DNA from: Apiosordaria backusii
Taxonomy: Eukaryota; Ascomycota; Sordariomycetes; Sordariales; Lasiosphaeriaceae
Assembly (NCBI GenBank): GCA_030549205.1
Contig: JAUKTV010000004.1
Coordinates: 1,240,001-1,304,000, forward strand
Reading direction: 5' to 3'
Length of the DNA stretch: 64,000 nucleotides
A program made the translations under genes and the position numbers. A model generated the notes under the pieces. It ran no database searches and was not told the DNA's origin. It saw only the letters and a program-made list of their open reading frames with translations. Position 1 is the stretch's first letter. The number at the start of each line of letters is the position of its first letter. Below are positions 25,546-38,200 of this stretch, piece after piece.

Positions 25546-27199
25546 TAAAGAATTCTCTTCTACTTTTCTATATACTATAGCCGGTTCTTTATCCGGCCTA
25601 TAGCCTTGCTAATGCCCTGCTAGTTAACTAAACTTTCCGTTTAACTTTTATCTTTTTACTTTGCTATTAGGTTATAACGAATTTTATTAATAGCCTCTTT
25701 AACTACCTTAATAAGCTTCTTCTCTTCCTTATAGCTCTATATATTTTTTATAACCTTATCCTAGTAGATAAGATAATCCCTCTATCGATTTCGGATATCC
25801 TTAAGATACCTATTAAGGAGTTTTCTAATAACCGTCTACTTGTTAATATAGATATTTACCATTGCCTTCAATTCTTAATCCTACTTAGTACTCCATTAGC
25901 CTTATACTATAAAGTTATAAAATTCTTTTCGGTAAAATTTCTAAAGCTACAACCTTTTTTATAAAGGGTAGGCCTTGTAGATAGTAGACTAGAAAGCGCT
26001 GTATAGTGTTAGGGCGCCTTTAGTAGCAATAGTAGCTACGATAGGGTTTTCTTAAATAATCTTATTAATCTTTTATTAGGTTATCCCTTTATCCTGACGG
26101 AACTTGTTAACTGCCTTAGTGACCTTTTCTATTTCAATAGCAGTCAATCGCCCTATGGTATAGCCATGTTAATCAATAGCCGGCTTCTCTTCCTCCAGCT
26201 CCTTTTTCTATTTAATAGAGGATGGGTGAGGGAGAGAAGGTAAGGCCGCTTTGGCAGCTTCATTACCGCTAAGGTCTGGTAAGGATCGAGTCTTAACCCT
26301 ACTGACTGTAGCTTGCCTACTTCCGGGTGTTGGTTCGGTTTTAATGGCAGTCAGTTACCCTATAGTATAGTTAAGTTAATCAATGGCCGGCTTCTCTTCC
26401 TACTTAATAGACGATGGAGGAGGGGGAAAAGGCGAGGCCGCTTTGGCAGCTTTATTACTGTTAAGGTCGGATACTGGTTCGAACCTTGATTTATTATATT
26501 AAGGTACAGTGCTGTCTATGTCGACGTTATTATAGGAATTGTAGTCCGGGCGCTTAGTTTATAAGTAGGCAAGATCCTCCTTGGGTCTGTCTATATCTAT
26601 ATCATCTTCGGCGGCGGTAGCTTTAGGCGATAATCCTCCTTTTAGCTTAGGCTTAGGTTTCTTATTTTTACTTTTGCTCTTCTTCTTTAACTTACGCTAC
26701 TATAAAGCCCTAACAACCTCTATATTATCTTCTTCCTTATTACTCTATAGCTTAGGTCTTAGCTTTAGAAGCGTTGGTAATGGGATAAAGGACTTTAGAT
26801 TCTGCTGTTTATTATTTGCACTATTGTCTAGTACCGATGTAAGTAACATTCTCTTTAACGCCTTTAGCTTCTACCTTACTGTCTTATCTAGACTGACATT
26901 TTTGTTATTGTCTAACGATAGGTGCGTTCTCTTCCTAGGTCTTAGCTCTGGAAGCGTTAACGATAGGACAAAGTTTATTCTTTTCCTTTTAATCGGTACT
27001 AGGGTGCTGGCAGCCTTATCTATATAGCAATCATTGCCGAGATCCCTGGCGGAGAATATATTGCTGGTAACCCTATGTTCCTATAAGGCGCTGTTCTGCT
27101 CCTTAATGTCTTTAAGTATATAGGGATAGTGTATTTAATCTAATGCCCTAGGTTCGATTTTAGGAGGGGGTTGGGGGTAATGCCTCTACTATGTTTAGC

Positions 27200-28018
27200 G
27201 GTTGAGGTAAAGAGGAAGCTTAAGGTAAAGAGGGAGTTTGAGGCGGCGAGAGAGGTTAAGGTAGTAAGGGAGGTTAAGGCGGTAAGGGAGGTTAAGGCAG
27301 TAAAGAAGGTTAAGGTGGTAAGGGAGTTTAAGGCAGAGAGGGAGCTTAAAGTAAAGAGGGAGCTTAAGGTAGAGAAGGAGCTTAAGGTGGCAAGGAAGGT
27401 TAAGGCGGCGAGGGAGGTTGAGGCGGTAAGGGAGGTTAAGGCGGAGAGGGAGCTTGAGGCGGTAAGGGAGGTTAAGGCAGAGAGGGAGCTTAAGGCAGTA
27501 AGGGAGTTTGAGGCGGTAAGGGAGCTTGAGACGGTAAGGGAGGTTGAGGTAGAGAGGGAGGTTGAGGCGGTAAGGGAGGTTAAGGCAGAGAGGAAGCTTA
27601 AGGCAGTAAGGGAGGTTGAGGTAGAGAGGGAGCTTGAGGTAGTAAGGGAGCTTGAGGCGGTAAGGGAGCTTAAGGCAGTAAGGGAGCTTGAGGCGGTAAG
27701 GGAGCTTGAGGCTTGTTTTGGCGGTTGAGGCGGCAAGGGAGCTTAAGGCAGAGAGGGGGAGCTTAAGGCGGTAAGGGAGGTTGAGGCGGTAAGGGAAGTT
27801 GAGGCGGTAAGGGAGTTTGAGGCGGCGAGGGAGGTTAAGGCAGAGAGGGAGGTTAAGGCAGTAAGGGAGGTTAAGGCAGTAAGGGAGGTTGAGGCAGAGA
27901 GGGAGCTTAAGGTAGAGAGGGAGCTTAAGGCAGTAAGGGAGCTTGAGGCGGCAAGGGAGCTTGAGGCTTGTTTTGGCGGTTGAGCCAGCGAGGGAGCTTA
28001 AGGTAAAGAGGGGGAGCT
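27200..28018 (+). repeat. 18-bp purine-rich minisatellite, about 43 units
   Basis: Unit GAGGCGGTAAGGGAGGTT with variants (AAGGCAGAGAGGGAGCTT and similar). It is interrupted twice by GCTTGTTTTGGCGGTTGAG. Because the unit is a multiple of three, several frames stay open: a Lys/Glu/Arg/Val repeat on plus and a Ser/Leu/Thr repeat on minus. The minus reading would be part of the Myb pseudogene. Confidence 0.93.
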
Positions 28019-31000
28019 TTTGTAGTGGTTAACGTTGTAGCTTATCGTCGGTTTCCGAGGACTTTTTAGAGGAATTGTCAGTCTTCGAGGACTTTTCGGA
28101 TTAATTGTCGGTGGGCGTGACGTTACGGTCGGAGGATTGAGATTGCAATAGGCCTGAGTCCTTAGATTTGGAATTGCGGGATCTACTAATACGGGGTTAA
28201 GCAGGGGCGCTGTTAGATATAGCGTTTGAAAAGGGAATTAAAATCTTGTATTGGGTTAAGGAAATCGGAAATGTCGATCATTTTGTTGGAAAAGGGTGAG
28301 AAAGCGGTAATTAGCTGTATATAACTGGAATCGGCGTGTCGGTAGTTGAGTTAGCTTGTGGCTAGGGCCTAGAATTTGTATTTAGCGCTGGTTGTTGATC
28401 TAAATATATGCTCAGTGACCTCCTAACACCCTGTCATAGGGCCCGGTACGGCAGGCGCCTACGCCGCTCTATAGTAAGGTTAGTTACTATGCTTGGTGCT
28501 GATAGCGAGCCTGCTATTGGTTTTTAGGGCCTACGTCGGACGCAGGTCCTTAATATAAGCCTAGGGTTTAATGGTTAAAATGACGCTTGGACAGGCATGC
28601 CCGCCAGAATACTGGCGGACGTAATGTACGTTTAAAGATTCGATGATTTACTGGATTCTGCAATTTACATTACTTATTGCATTTCGCTACGTTCTTTATC
28701 GATACTAAAGCCAAGAGATCTGTTATTAAAAGTTTTAATTATTAAGTACGATACTTAGAGAGGCCTATAAAAACAATGATTTAAGTACCTTCGGTAGGCC
28801 TTTAGCAACGTTCCAGGGAGGGCCGGCCTGCCGAAGCAACTGTTTAAAGGTAGGTTTACGATAGTTTAAAAGAGTTTTGCAACTCTTTAATAATCCTTCT
28901 GCTAATTTACTAATAAAGACCTTATTATAACTTTTACTTTCTTTAAATAACTGAGTTTAGATAGCTTTCCGGCCTTAAATAGTTGTTACCGACCTTCTTA
29001 GGCCAGTCTAGAAGCCTTACTAAGCTATTTAATCGGTAATAGTAATAGGCGGTGTATATAAAGGGTAGAGATATAATTAATATAAGCTAATGACTTATAC
29101 TTATTAAGGATTCTTTGTTAAAGAGTAATAATTGTAATACTCTATCCTTAGTATAATAGAGTTTAATAAAATTACCTAGGCCTTCTGGCTAAGGAAGTAC
29201 TTGCTAGCTCTGTTAGTATAGTATATATATAGTTTAGAATATTTAAAGGCATTATAGACCTATTATTACCTTAAACTTCTATCGGCTTAAGCCGATAGTC
29301 CCTTTAAAAAGCCAGTATACTGTTAAAGCAATATAGGCTATTTAATAGGTTAAGGTTTTGTTTATTATTACAATTAAGTAAATAAATCACTTTATTAACT
29401 AAGAACGGCTATATACTATTAACTATAAAATCAAAAAAGAGCTCTTAATCTATTAATCCTTATCGTATCTAGATTTAATAAATTTCCCTATATTAAGTTA
29501 AATTAAACTGCAGGCTCCTGTTTCTATTCCTCTATCATTTTTAATAAACTGGACTTTATTTTAACTATAGGCTTTAATATAAAGTACGCCTTTGCCTATA
29601 GCCACCTCTATCAAGTCTCTAAACCTTCTCTATACCTCTATTAAAGGCTATAAGAGCTTAGCTATAGATTGTCTATTATACTATCCTATATAATTTTACA
29701 TCGCTTAAGGCTATTAATTAGGCCCTATCTTTCTTTTAAAAGATAGTTTATTATATAAGCTTTAAAAGTTTCCTGCAATTTAAAGGTATTGCTTATACTA
29801 CTATAAGGTATAGACTAGCACTTAGTTTAGTAGACTAACCTTACTAGAAATACCACTGACCTTTTTCATTAGGCTACTTTTTAAAGTAAAGTTAACTATA
29901 AATTTAAGAAACTTAAAATTTACCTTTAATAATACCCTTCTGTTAATTTCTTTAAGTTTTAGCTTTACGACTATACTCCCTTAAAAGCCTAAACATTTTA
30001 ATTTATTATAAAATACTAAACGGATTAAAAAATAATACTATCCGATCCTTAATCAGCATAGTTTATAGTTAAGACTATAATAGTATTTAATCATCTTCAA
30101 TCCCTTAACTTTCGTTCTTAATTAATAAAAATATCTTTAATAAATGCTTTTACAATAGTTAGTCTTTAATAAATCTAAGAATTTTACTTTTAACAATTAA
30201 ATACTAATACCCCTAACTGTCCTTATTAATCATTACAGTAGTCTTAAAAACTAATAAAATAGAACTATATATCCTATTTTATTATTCTATACTAAACTAT
30301 TTAAGTATAGGCCTTCTTTAAACAATCTAATTTATTTAAAGTAAACGTCCTGGTTTCCCGGTATACCTAGTAAAGGATATACGGTTCTCTAAAAGGAAAG
30401 GCCCAGCTAAGCCAGTATATCCGGTAAGGGGGACTAAAAGGCTGGGCCTAAGGTTTAACTATAAGTTTTTTAACCTTAATAACTTTAATATATACTATTG
30501 AAGTTAGAATTACCGCAGTTACTAATACCAGACTTGCCTTCCAATTGTTCTTCATTAAAGGATTTAAATTATACTTATTCTAATTATAAGACTTAAAAAA
30601 GCCCTATATTAGTATTTATTATTACTACCTTCCTATATTAGGATTAGGTAATTTACATGCCTACTACCTTCTTTAAATATAGTAGCCGTTTCTTAAGCTC
30701 TTTCTCTAAAGTCAAGCCTTAACTTTCCATTACCTATTATTACTATAGCTAGCTAAAACCTAACTATCGAAAGTTAATAGGGCAGAAATTTAAATAAACC
30801 ATCGCCGGTATAAGGCCGTACGATTCAAGAAGTTATTATAAATCACTAGTAAGCCCTAAAAGGCATTGGTTTTTAATTTAATAAATACATCCCTTCTAAA
30901 GTCGGGATTTTTTATATATATTAGCTTTAGAATTACTACGGTTATCTATATAGTAAGGTAATATTAAATAAACAATAACTAATTTAATAAGCTATTTGCA

Positions 31001-31684
31001 ATTTCACTATATAATTACTTATACTTAAATATATATAGCTTAATCTTTAAAACAAGTATATAACTACTGGCAAAATTAATCAGGTAACTATTATATACTT
31101 AGAGTATAGGCTAACTGTCTATTTTACAGAGCAAAAGAGATTTCTAATTACATAAACTAATAGATATAGGGCTTATATACTGTACAGCTTATCTAATATA
31201 ATAACTATAGCTTACTAGTTAGTACATCTACTTTCCTCTTTTAAATTCTTTAAAGCACTGTTAGTAGTAAGAGCAGAGTACTAAACGCCCGAACATACCA
31301 CTTAAGCGCCTTAAAAGAAGGCCCTAACAGTAGGATCTACTATAGAGGGCATTGCCAATTACTAAGTACCTCCAGATAGCTCTATAGTAAACTTAACTAT
31401 CGGTCAATTACCTATAGAGTCTAACCTTTAGTACTATAAGCATAGCCTTAGCACCTCGGACTGCCCTCTATTGCCTTGCTCTATCGGCTTAAGCCTTAAT
31501 AATACCGGCGTTAAGTAGTGCTTACCGCAATCGCTAACCCTCCAGAAAGTACTATAGGAAACTTAATAAAGGCAATGAAAGTATAAAACAGGACTCTTTT
31601 TTTACTACTAGGCTAGTAGCTATAAGCTACCGCTAGAAGAAGGCTAGCTATACTAGCTAATCCTCCGGTAGAAACTGTTTTTTT

Positions 31685-32575
31685 CTTTTCTTTTATATAC
31701 CTACCGACTGATATACGGCGGCTTATATACTAGAGCAGATAGATAAGCTAAAGTACAGTTTAGCTAACCCCGATTTTAATATATTTAGTTAAAAATCGAC
31801 TTACAGCTATACAAAAGTGCCATAAAACCACATACCCTTAACCGTATCGGCAGGTTATTATAAAATGCACTTATCTAAACTTATACTAAACTATATATAG
31901 GAGCCTAATAAGCCTGAATATTAAGTTTTAGTAGCTGTAGGACTGCTAGGAGGGGAGATACAGTGCTGAGAGTACCTAAATGCTCTCCCCTCATATACCT
32001 ACCGACCGATATATAGCGGCTTGTATACTAGAGCAGGTAGATAAGTTAAAGTACGGCTTAGCTAACCCCGATTTTAATACGTTTAGCTAAAAATCGACTT
32101 ATAGCTATATAAAAGTGCCGCAAAACCGCACACCCCTAACCGCATCGGCAGGTTATCGTAGGATATATCTATCTAAACCTATACTAAACTATACGCAGGA
32201 GCTTAACAGGCCTGAATATTAAGTTTTAGTAGCTATAGGACCGCTAGGGGAGGAGATGCAGTACTAAAAGCACTTAAGTACTTTCTCTTTATATATTTAC
32301 CGACCGACGTACAGTAGCTTATATACTAGGGCGGGCAGATAAGCTAAAGTACGGCTTAGCTGACCCCGATTTTAATGCGTTTAGTTAAAAATCGACTTAC
32401 AGCTATATAAAAGTACTGTAAAATCGCATACCCTTAACTATATCGGTGGATTATCGTAGGATATATTTATCCAAACCTATACCAAACTACGCGCAAGAGC
32501 TTAATAAGCTTGAATATTAAGTTTTAGTAGCTATAGGGCTACTAGAAGGGGAGATATAGTACTGAAAATACCTAT
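31685..32575 (+). repeat. about 300-bp tandem units, copy B (3 units)
   Basis: Units begin TATATACCTACCGAC at about 31,691, 31,992 and 32,293. Each contains AAAAATCGACTTA and GAATATTAAGTTTTAGTAGCT. Differences are mostly transitions. Confidence 0.88.
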
Positions 32576-32579
32576 TGTA

Positions 32580-33785
32580 GCTCCTAAATAGCCTGACCGG
32601 CAGTGCCTGCCTGCTAAGCTACAGCGGCCTATAGGAGGGAAGAGAGCTAAAAGAAAAAAGCCGACAGCTATATCGCCTTTTAAACGACCTAACCGGCACT
32701 TAGTAATAGCCTCTAAAAAAACACATACCCTAATGCCTGCCCGTTAAACTACAGTAGCTTATAGGGAGGAGGGAGAGCCGAAAGAAAAAAACTAACAGCT
32801 ATGTCTTAACTAGTACTTAGCGATAGCCTTTAGAAAAGTATATACCCTAGTACTAGCCTACTAAACTATAGTAGTTTATAAGGGGAAGGAGAGCCGAAAG
32901 AAAAAAACCGACAGCTATATTGTCTTTTAAACGGCCTACTTAGTACCTAACAATAGCCTCTAAAGAAGTACGTATCCTAGTGCCTGCCTATTAAGCTATA
33001 GTAGTCTATAGGGTAAGGGAGAGCTAAAAGAAAAAAAACCGATAGCTATATTCTAACTGGTATTTAGCGGTAGCCTTTAGAAAACTATATACCCTAGTGT
33101 TTACCTACTAAGCTATAGCGGTCTATAGAAGGAGGGAAAGCCGAAAGAAAAAAACCGATGGCTATATTGCCTTCTAAACGACCTAACTAGCACCTAGCAG
33201 TAGCCCCTAGAAAAGCATATACCCCAGTAGCTGCTTGCTAAGCTATAGCGGCCTATAGAAAAAGGGAGAGCTAAAAGAAAAAAAACCGACGGCTATATCG
33301 TCTTTTAAACGATCTAATTAGCACTTAGCAGTAGCCTTTAAAAAAGTACATACCTTAGTAACTGCCTACTAAGCTATAGCGGCCTATAAAGGGAAGGAAA
33401 GTTGAAAGAAAAAAAACTGACAGTTATATTTTAACTAGTACTTAGTGGTAGCCTTTAAAAAGGTATACGCCCTAGTAGCTATCTGCTAAGCTACAGCGGC
33501 CTATAGGGGAAGGGAAAGCCGAAAGAAAAAAAACCGACGGCTATATTTTAACTAGTACTTAGCGATAGCCTTTAAAAAGGTATGTACTTTAGTAGCTGTC
33601 TGCTAAACTGTAGCAGCCTATAGGGGGAGGGGGAGCTGAAAGAAAAAAACCGACAGTTATATCTTAACTGGCACTTAGCGATAGCCTTTAAAAAGGCACG
33701 CGCCTTAGTAGCTGCCTGCTAAGCTGCAGTAGCCTATAGGGGGAGGGGGAGCTGAAAGAAAAAAACTGACAGCTATATTTAAACT
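32580..33785 (+). repeat. 113-135-bp tandem units, copy B (about 10 units)
   Basis: Each unit has a GCTAAGCTATAGCGGCCTATAGGG core, a GAAAGAAAAAAACCGACAGCTAT block and a TAACTGGCACTTAGCGATAGCC block. Spacing of the A-run block is 113-135 bp. Confidence 0.9.
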
Positions 33786-34744
33786 AAAGGGCCTCGCAAG
33801 CGACCTACCTGGTACTTTAATTAATAGGTTCTATAGTTCTATTTTAACTTTTTATTAATAAAGGAATTCTTACCTTTATAGAATTATATGTAAATTAATT
33901 TATTGTTAAATAATTACAGTTTTAATATAGATATTTCTTTTCTTTATTAACGGTATTATGGTATTACACTTTAATTAAAAAGGTTTTAACTATATTTATA
34001 TCATTCATGATAATATTATTTTAATAAGAAAGAAATATAATACAATAGTAAAAAGGTTAATGAAAATAGCAAATAAGGACTATACAGAAAAGCTTTTTTA
34101 AATTAATATCCGCTATATATTATTATTCTCTCTTGATCTATTACTTTTGCTATTCTTTACCATTTACCTATTCATAAGAAAATACACAAAAAAGGAAACC
34201 TTTATAAATGACGAAAATGAAGGTCTTTTAAACTATAATCTTTACTTTTTTTAATCATCTTTATTAAATCCTCTAAAGCACCTGCTGAATATTGTCTAAA
34301 TAACCTACCGAATACCTGTTAAATAACCTACTCAGCACTTTATAAAGTGTTTCTTTAGTACCTTATAGCTAATAGTTTTTATAATTCTGTTTTAACCTTT
34401 TATTAATAACGGAATTATTACTTTTATGGCATTATTCATAAGTTCATTAATTATTAAATTATATAAGTTTTAATATTTAGCTATAAAGTTAAGTTGCTAT
34501 AATTTGCTTCAAGTAATTTATTAAATGAAAGTGGATTTAGTATATATTAAAAATAAACAACATAAAATATATATTTATATTTAAAAAGGTTTATATTAAT
34601 ATTAGAACGATAAATGCGTCTTGTTACTTGAAGAGGTTTTAACTGTAGTTATATAATAAGCTATAATATTACTTTAGCAAAAAAAAGAATTCGGAAAAAA
34701 AAAAAAAAAAAAAAAAAGGTAATTAAAATACCAAATTAAAAGGT

Positions 34745-35215
34745 AAAATTATATAATATAAGTCATAACGGTGTAAAAAAAAGCTTCCCCATCTCGGCAT
34801 TCTCTACTATATTAAGAATCAGTTAAATAGACTTAGGGTTAGGGTTGGGGTTAGGGTTGGGGTTGGGGTTAGGGTTAGGGTTGGGGTTAGCAAAAAAACA
34901 GTAAATAAAAACCACCTGGGGAAGCTTCCCTATCTTGGCATCATCATACCAAGAATCGGTTAAGCAGAAAGCAAATCAACGTCGAAGTTTATATTGGCAT
35001 CTGTAATATTTGGAAGCGAATTGTTCTTTCTACTTAAAAAGGTTCTAACTATATTTGCATAATTAGCCATAATACTGCTTCAGCAAGAAAAAGGTTCAGT
35101 AAAATAGGAAAAAGGTCGGTTAAAATAGTAAGTTAAAGGGTAAGTTTAGTCGTATAATATAAATAATAACTAACTATATAAAAAGGCCTTCCTATCTATA
35201 TTAACATTCCTTATT
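34745..35215 (+). repeat. subtelomere-like tandem segments around the telomeric array
   Basis: AAGCTTCCCCATCTCGGCAT...AAGAATCAGTTAAATAG (34,781-34,830) recurs after the telomeric array as AAGCTTCCCTATCTTGGCAT...AAGAATCGGTTAAGCAG (34,923-34,966). The sequence following it (34,990-35,210) repeats the preceding tail (about 34,590-34,800) in degenerate form, including another AAGGCCTTCCTATCTATATTAAC. Confidence 0.75.
34833..34890 (+). repeat. interstitial telomeric array (TTAGGG/TTGGGG)
   Basis: Nine full hexamers plus TTAG: five TTAGGG and four TTGGGG in mixed order. The G-rich strand reads left to right, so copy B lies on the proximal side and the array points outward, as at a right chromosome end. 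Fungal telomeres are usually (TTAGGG)n. Confidence 0.95.
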
Positions 35216-38200
35216 TATTGCTATTTTTTATTTATTTATATTACAATCTATACTAAAGTACCTATATTTGGAGTATCTGGCTATCTATAGTAAAGAAAAC
35301 CCTATAAGGTATATTAGAGGTATACTTTTATTAAGAAATTTAAGTAAAGAAAGGTTTACCCTTAATAGATTGTAATAATAAGGCTACTTTACTACTTACA
35401 GGACCCTTTTATATAGTTAAGTCATTTATAAAGGATTTAATTCTATATATACTAATATTGTAATATATAAATTACCATAGTTTACTTTAAAGGTTAAAAA
35501 GGAATCGCCTACTAAGATATAAGGCCAGAGCCTATTTTTATATATTTATAACGTACAGAAGGTATTATTATATTTTAATATAGATTCTAACTTAAAGGTA
35601 TTTAGCTATTATTTAGTAAATAGTAGCTTTACGGTATTGTCCGGTCAGACAACTATGAAAACCAATTATCTAAATAAGCAGTTTTTCTTATATTAAGCTC
35701 AATTACTATTATAATAAGTTTATTAGTAAAGTAAAACTAACCTATTTTATAATAGTTTAAACCTAGCTTATATTCCCTATTTGCTTTTAAAAAAAAAGTT
35801 ATAACTATTTAGCTATTTTTTTAAAACTATTAAACTTACTTTAGGCATTTCCTTCTATAGCTTAATTGTCTTTTATATAATCTAGATTATAGATCCTTTA
35901 TATATAGATATAGTTTTCTATAAGGCTGGTATATTCTTTAAGTAATCTTTATTAAAGAGGTTACTTATACCTTTCTATACTTTATAAAGGCTTTAAAAGA
36001 TTACTTTAATAGGGTTTCTTTCGAGATTAGTATAGGCTTTTTAGCCTTTAGCCTTCTCCAATCTAGATTATATTACTATATAATACCTGCAGATAGTAGT
36101 TATATCGACTAGTCGGTATAATCTTAAAAAGACATGACTATCCCTATTAATTAGAATATATATTTAGTAGGTAAATAATCTAATATTTATTAAATTCTAC
36201 TTCGGTATAATAGAAAAAGTTAATATTAAAGGATTAAAAAGTAATATTATTATAAATACTTAACTACTATAAATAGTACCCTTTTAAGTAAAAGTAGCCT
36301 ATACTTTAAGTAAAAGACACTGTACCTTTTACTAATACTTTAATAAGTATTAAATTATCTAACCTTTATATTAAAGTAAGTATAGCTAAGTTAGGTATAG
36401 ATTGTCTTTATTTAATAGATTATTAGTTATTTTAATAAGACTTAACTAAAGAAAGTTACAGTTTTAGCTTACTACTATTAACCTAATAAAAGGTCCTTAT
36501 ATTTAGGTATTTTACCTTAATATATTTAAGTATATTAAAGGGTATATTAAATTAGACAGTATTTATTATTATACCATTTAGAACTGGTATATTAATCCTT
36601 ATAGTAACTTTTCTAATATCTTTAGCCTTAAATTTTAAAAGACTAAAGGATCGATAAGCTATACTTTTATAGTTTATATTTACATTGAAAATTAAAATTA
36701 AAGGGACTTTTACCCTTTTATTCTATTAGAGATTTCTATTTTCTATAAACCCCCTTTAAAACACTTACATTATAGTTTAATAAATATATTACTTTAGTTA
36801 AACTTCCTATTTAATAATATCTTTAATCTGGGTTAGCTTATAAAGGACTTTAAAACTAGAAGTTAAATAAAAATCTAACCCTACTTTATTAAATAAGTAA
36901 AAAAACAATAAAAGTAGTAGTATTTTACCGGCATTAAAGCTCTTATTTATTTTATACCTTCTATATCTTTTTACAATGTTAAACTAAAGTTAAGCTTAAT
37001 AAAGTCTTCTTTTCTTACTAATTCTACTAAGCCTATTCTTTTAATTGTAGTTTTATTAAATAGTAAATAAAGATAGTAGGAATCTTATTAATCTATTTAT
37101 ATACGTTATTAATTAAATAATAAGGTATTTAGCTATTTTAAGAACTGTTTTACGCTTTCCTATTTTTATAAAGGGCTAGACTATATTTTAAGCCCTAGTA
37201 AGGTATATATACTATATTCTTATTAAAACATACTACCATTTAATTGTTAAACTATATTTATATCTATCGTTAAACTTAAAGCTTAATTGCAGATTATCTA
37301 TTATTGTATTTAGTATGTTTTTACTATACCTTAAATTATTACCTTAGTTATAATTACCTTTTAATAACTATTTAATAGTATTAGCTTTAGAAACTCCTTA
37401 TAATTTAATAGTATTATAAACTAAAGCTTATTAATAAATGCCTTTTATATTACTTAACCTTTTTAAATAAGCTAAAAGCCTATTATATTATTTAAATTAT
37501 AGTTACTTTTACCGTTTACCTGCATTTAATTAAATTTCTTTACTTTAATATTTAAAGTATTAAGTAGAAATTACATTATATTAACACCACTTTTTAACCA
37601 TTATAATGCTATATTTTAATTAAACAGTTAGATTCTCCTTATCTGTACTAATTCTAAATTAATTATTAACTATATATTAAACAGCTGAAGCCTACTAAAG
37701 GCATTTAATTTAAATATTAAAAGCCGCTGCCTAATTACTTAAATAATAGCAATCTACTTTTAAACTATCTATTAAAAGCCTAACGTACTTAACTTTTAAA
37801 GCCAATTCTTTTTTTAAAGTTATAGATTTATTTTACTGACTTTCCTTATTTATATTATTCTATTAATTAAAAGCTATTTACTTTAAAAACCTACTATAGT
37901 TATAAATATAACCTAATATAAGAATTATTCCTTCTTATAGATTTTTAAAGAATATTAAAAGTATATCGGATTTAATAGAAGTGTTAGGCTTTTCTAACTA
38001 TTAAACCCTATCTTTAAATAAACTATTTTTAAAGTAATAGACCGTTAAAAAGAAAAGAGAACTTTACCTAAGGCCTTTACTATTGTCTTTATATTTAGTT
38101 ATATTACTATATAAAACCTATATTTAAGTATTAAAATATTAACTAGCTTCTCTTTTACTATATAGAATATAAATGCCCTTTTAAAATAGAACTTCCTTAT

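Larger units (their letters stand above)
24845..28281 (-). pseudogene. RIP-degraded Reb1/TTF-I-like Myb DNA-binding protein
   Basis: Read on the minus strand with TAA/TAG taken as mutated Gln or Trp, a coherent protein appears. A possible start MIDISDFLNPIQDF lies at 28,281. A Ser/Lys-rich N-terminus and the 18-bp minisatellite follow, then linkers with repeated SSIKQ-EEKPAIDQ. The segment TAIEIEKVTKAVNKF near 26,145 precedes a Myb-type section at about 25,905-25,700 (W-STK-D-ELKAM, then LLNRYLKDIRNR-RDYL, then SYKEEKKLIKVVKEAI). This order (TAI-E..K..AV..F, RR-FHNF, W-spaced Myb repeats, DIRDRWRNYL) is that of fungal Reb1-type Myb factors, which bind rDNA terminators and promoters. TGG-to-TAG changes fall at expected Myb tryptophans. 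Several stops and a 4-bp length difference between duplicated parts rule out function. The family call is from memory of the domain pattern. Confidence 0.65.
28435..34740 (+). mobile_element. long repeat family, copy B (5'-truncated)
   Basis: Matches copy C (from about 39,735 onward) and the reverse of copy A. Its left end is abrupt near 28,435, where much GC-rich sequence survives (CCCGGTACGGCAGGCGCC). It is the least mutated of the three copies in many stretches. It ends in a tail of A-rich sequence with a ~23-A run (34,697-34,719), immediately before telomere-type DNA. Confidence 0.78.

Noticed and set aside
26581..27027. 148-aa hydrophobic frame on the plus strand
   Set aside because: It is the antisense of the Lys/Pro-rich linker of the Myb pseudogene on the minus strand.
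27171..27736. Open frames of 185-198 aa on both strands with Lys/Glu/Arg or Ser/Leu/Thr repeats
   Set aside because: They arise from the 18-bp minisatellite, which keeps every frame open; not independent genes.
15840..33785. CRISPR-like regularly spaced repeats in the tandem arrays
   Set aside because: Units are contiguous, diverged and without unique spacers; the genome is eukaryotic.
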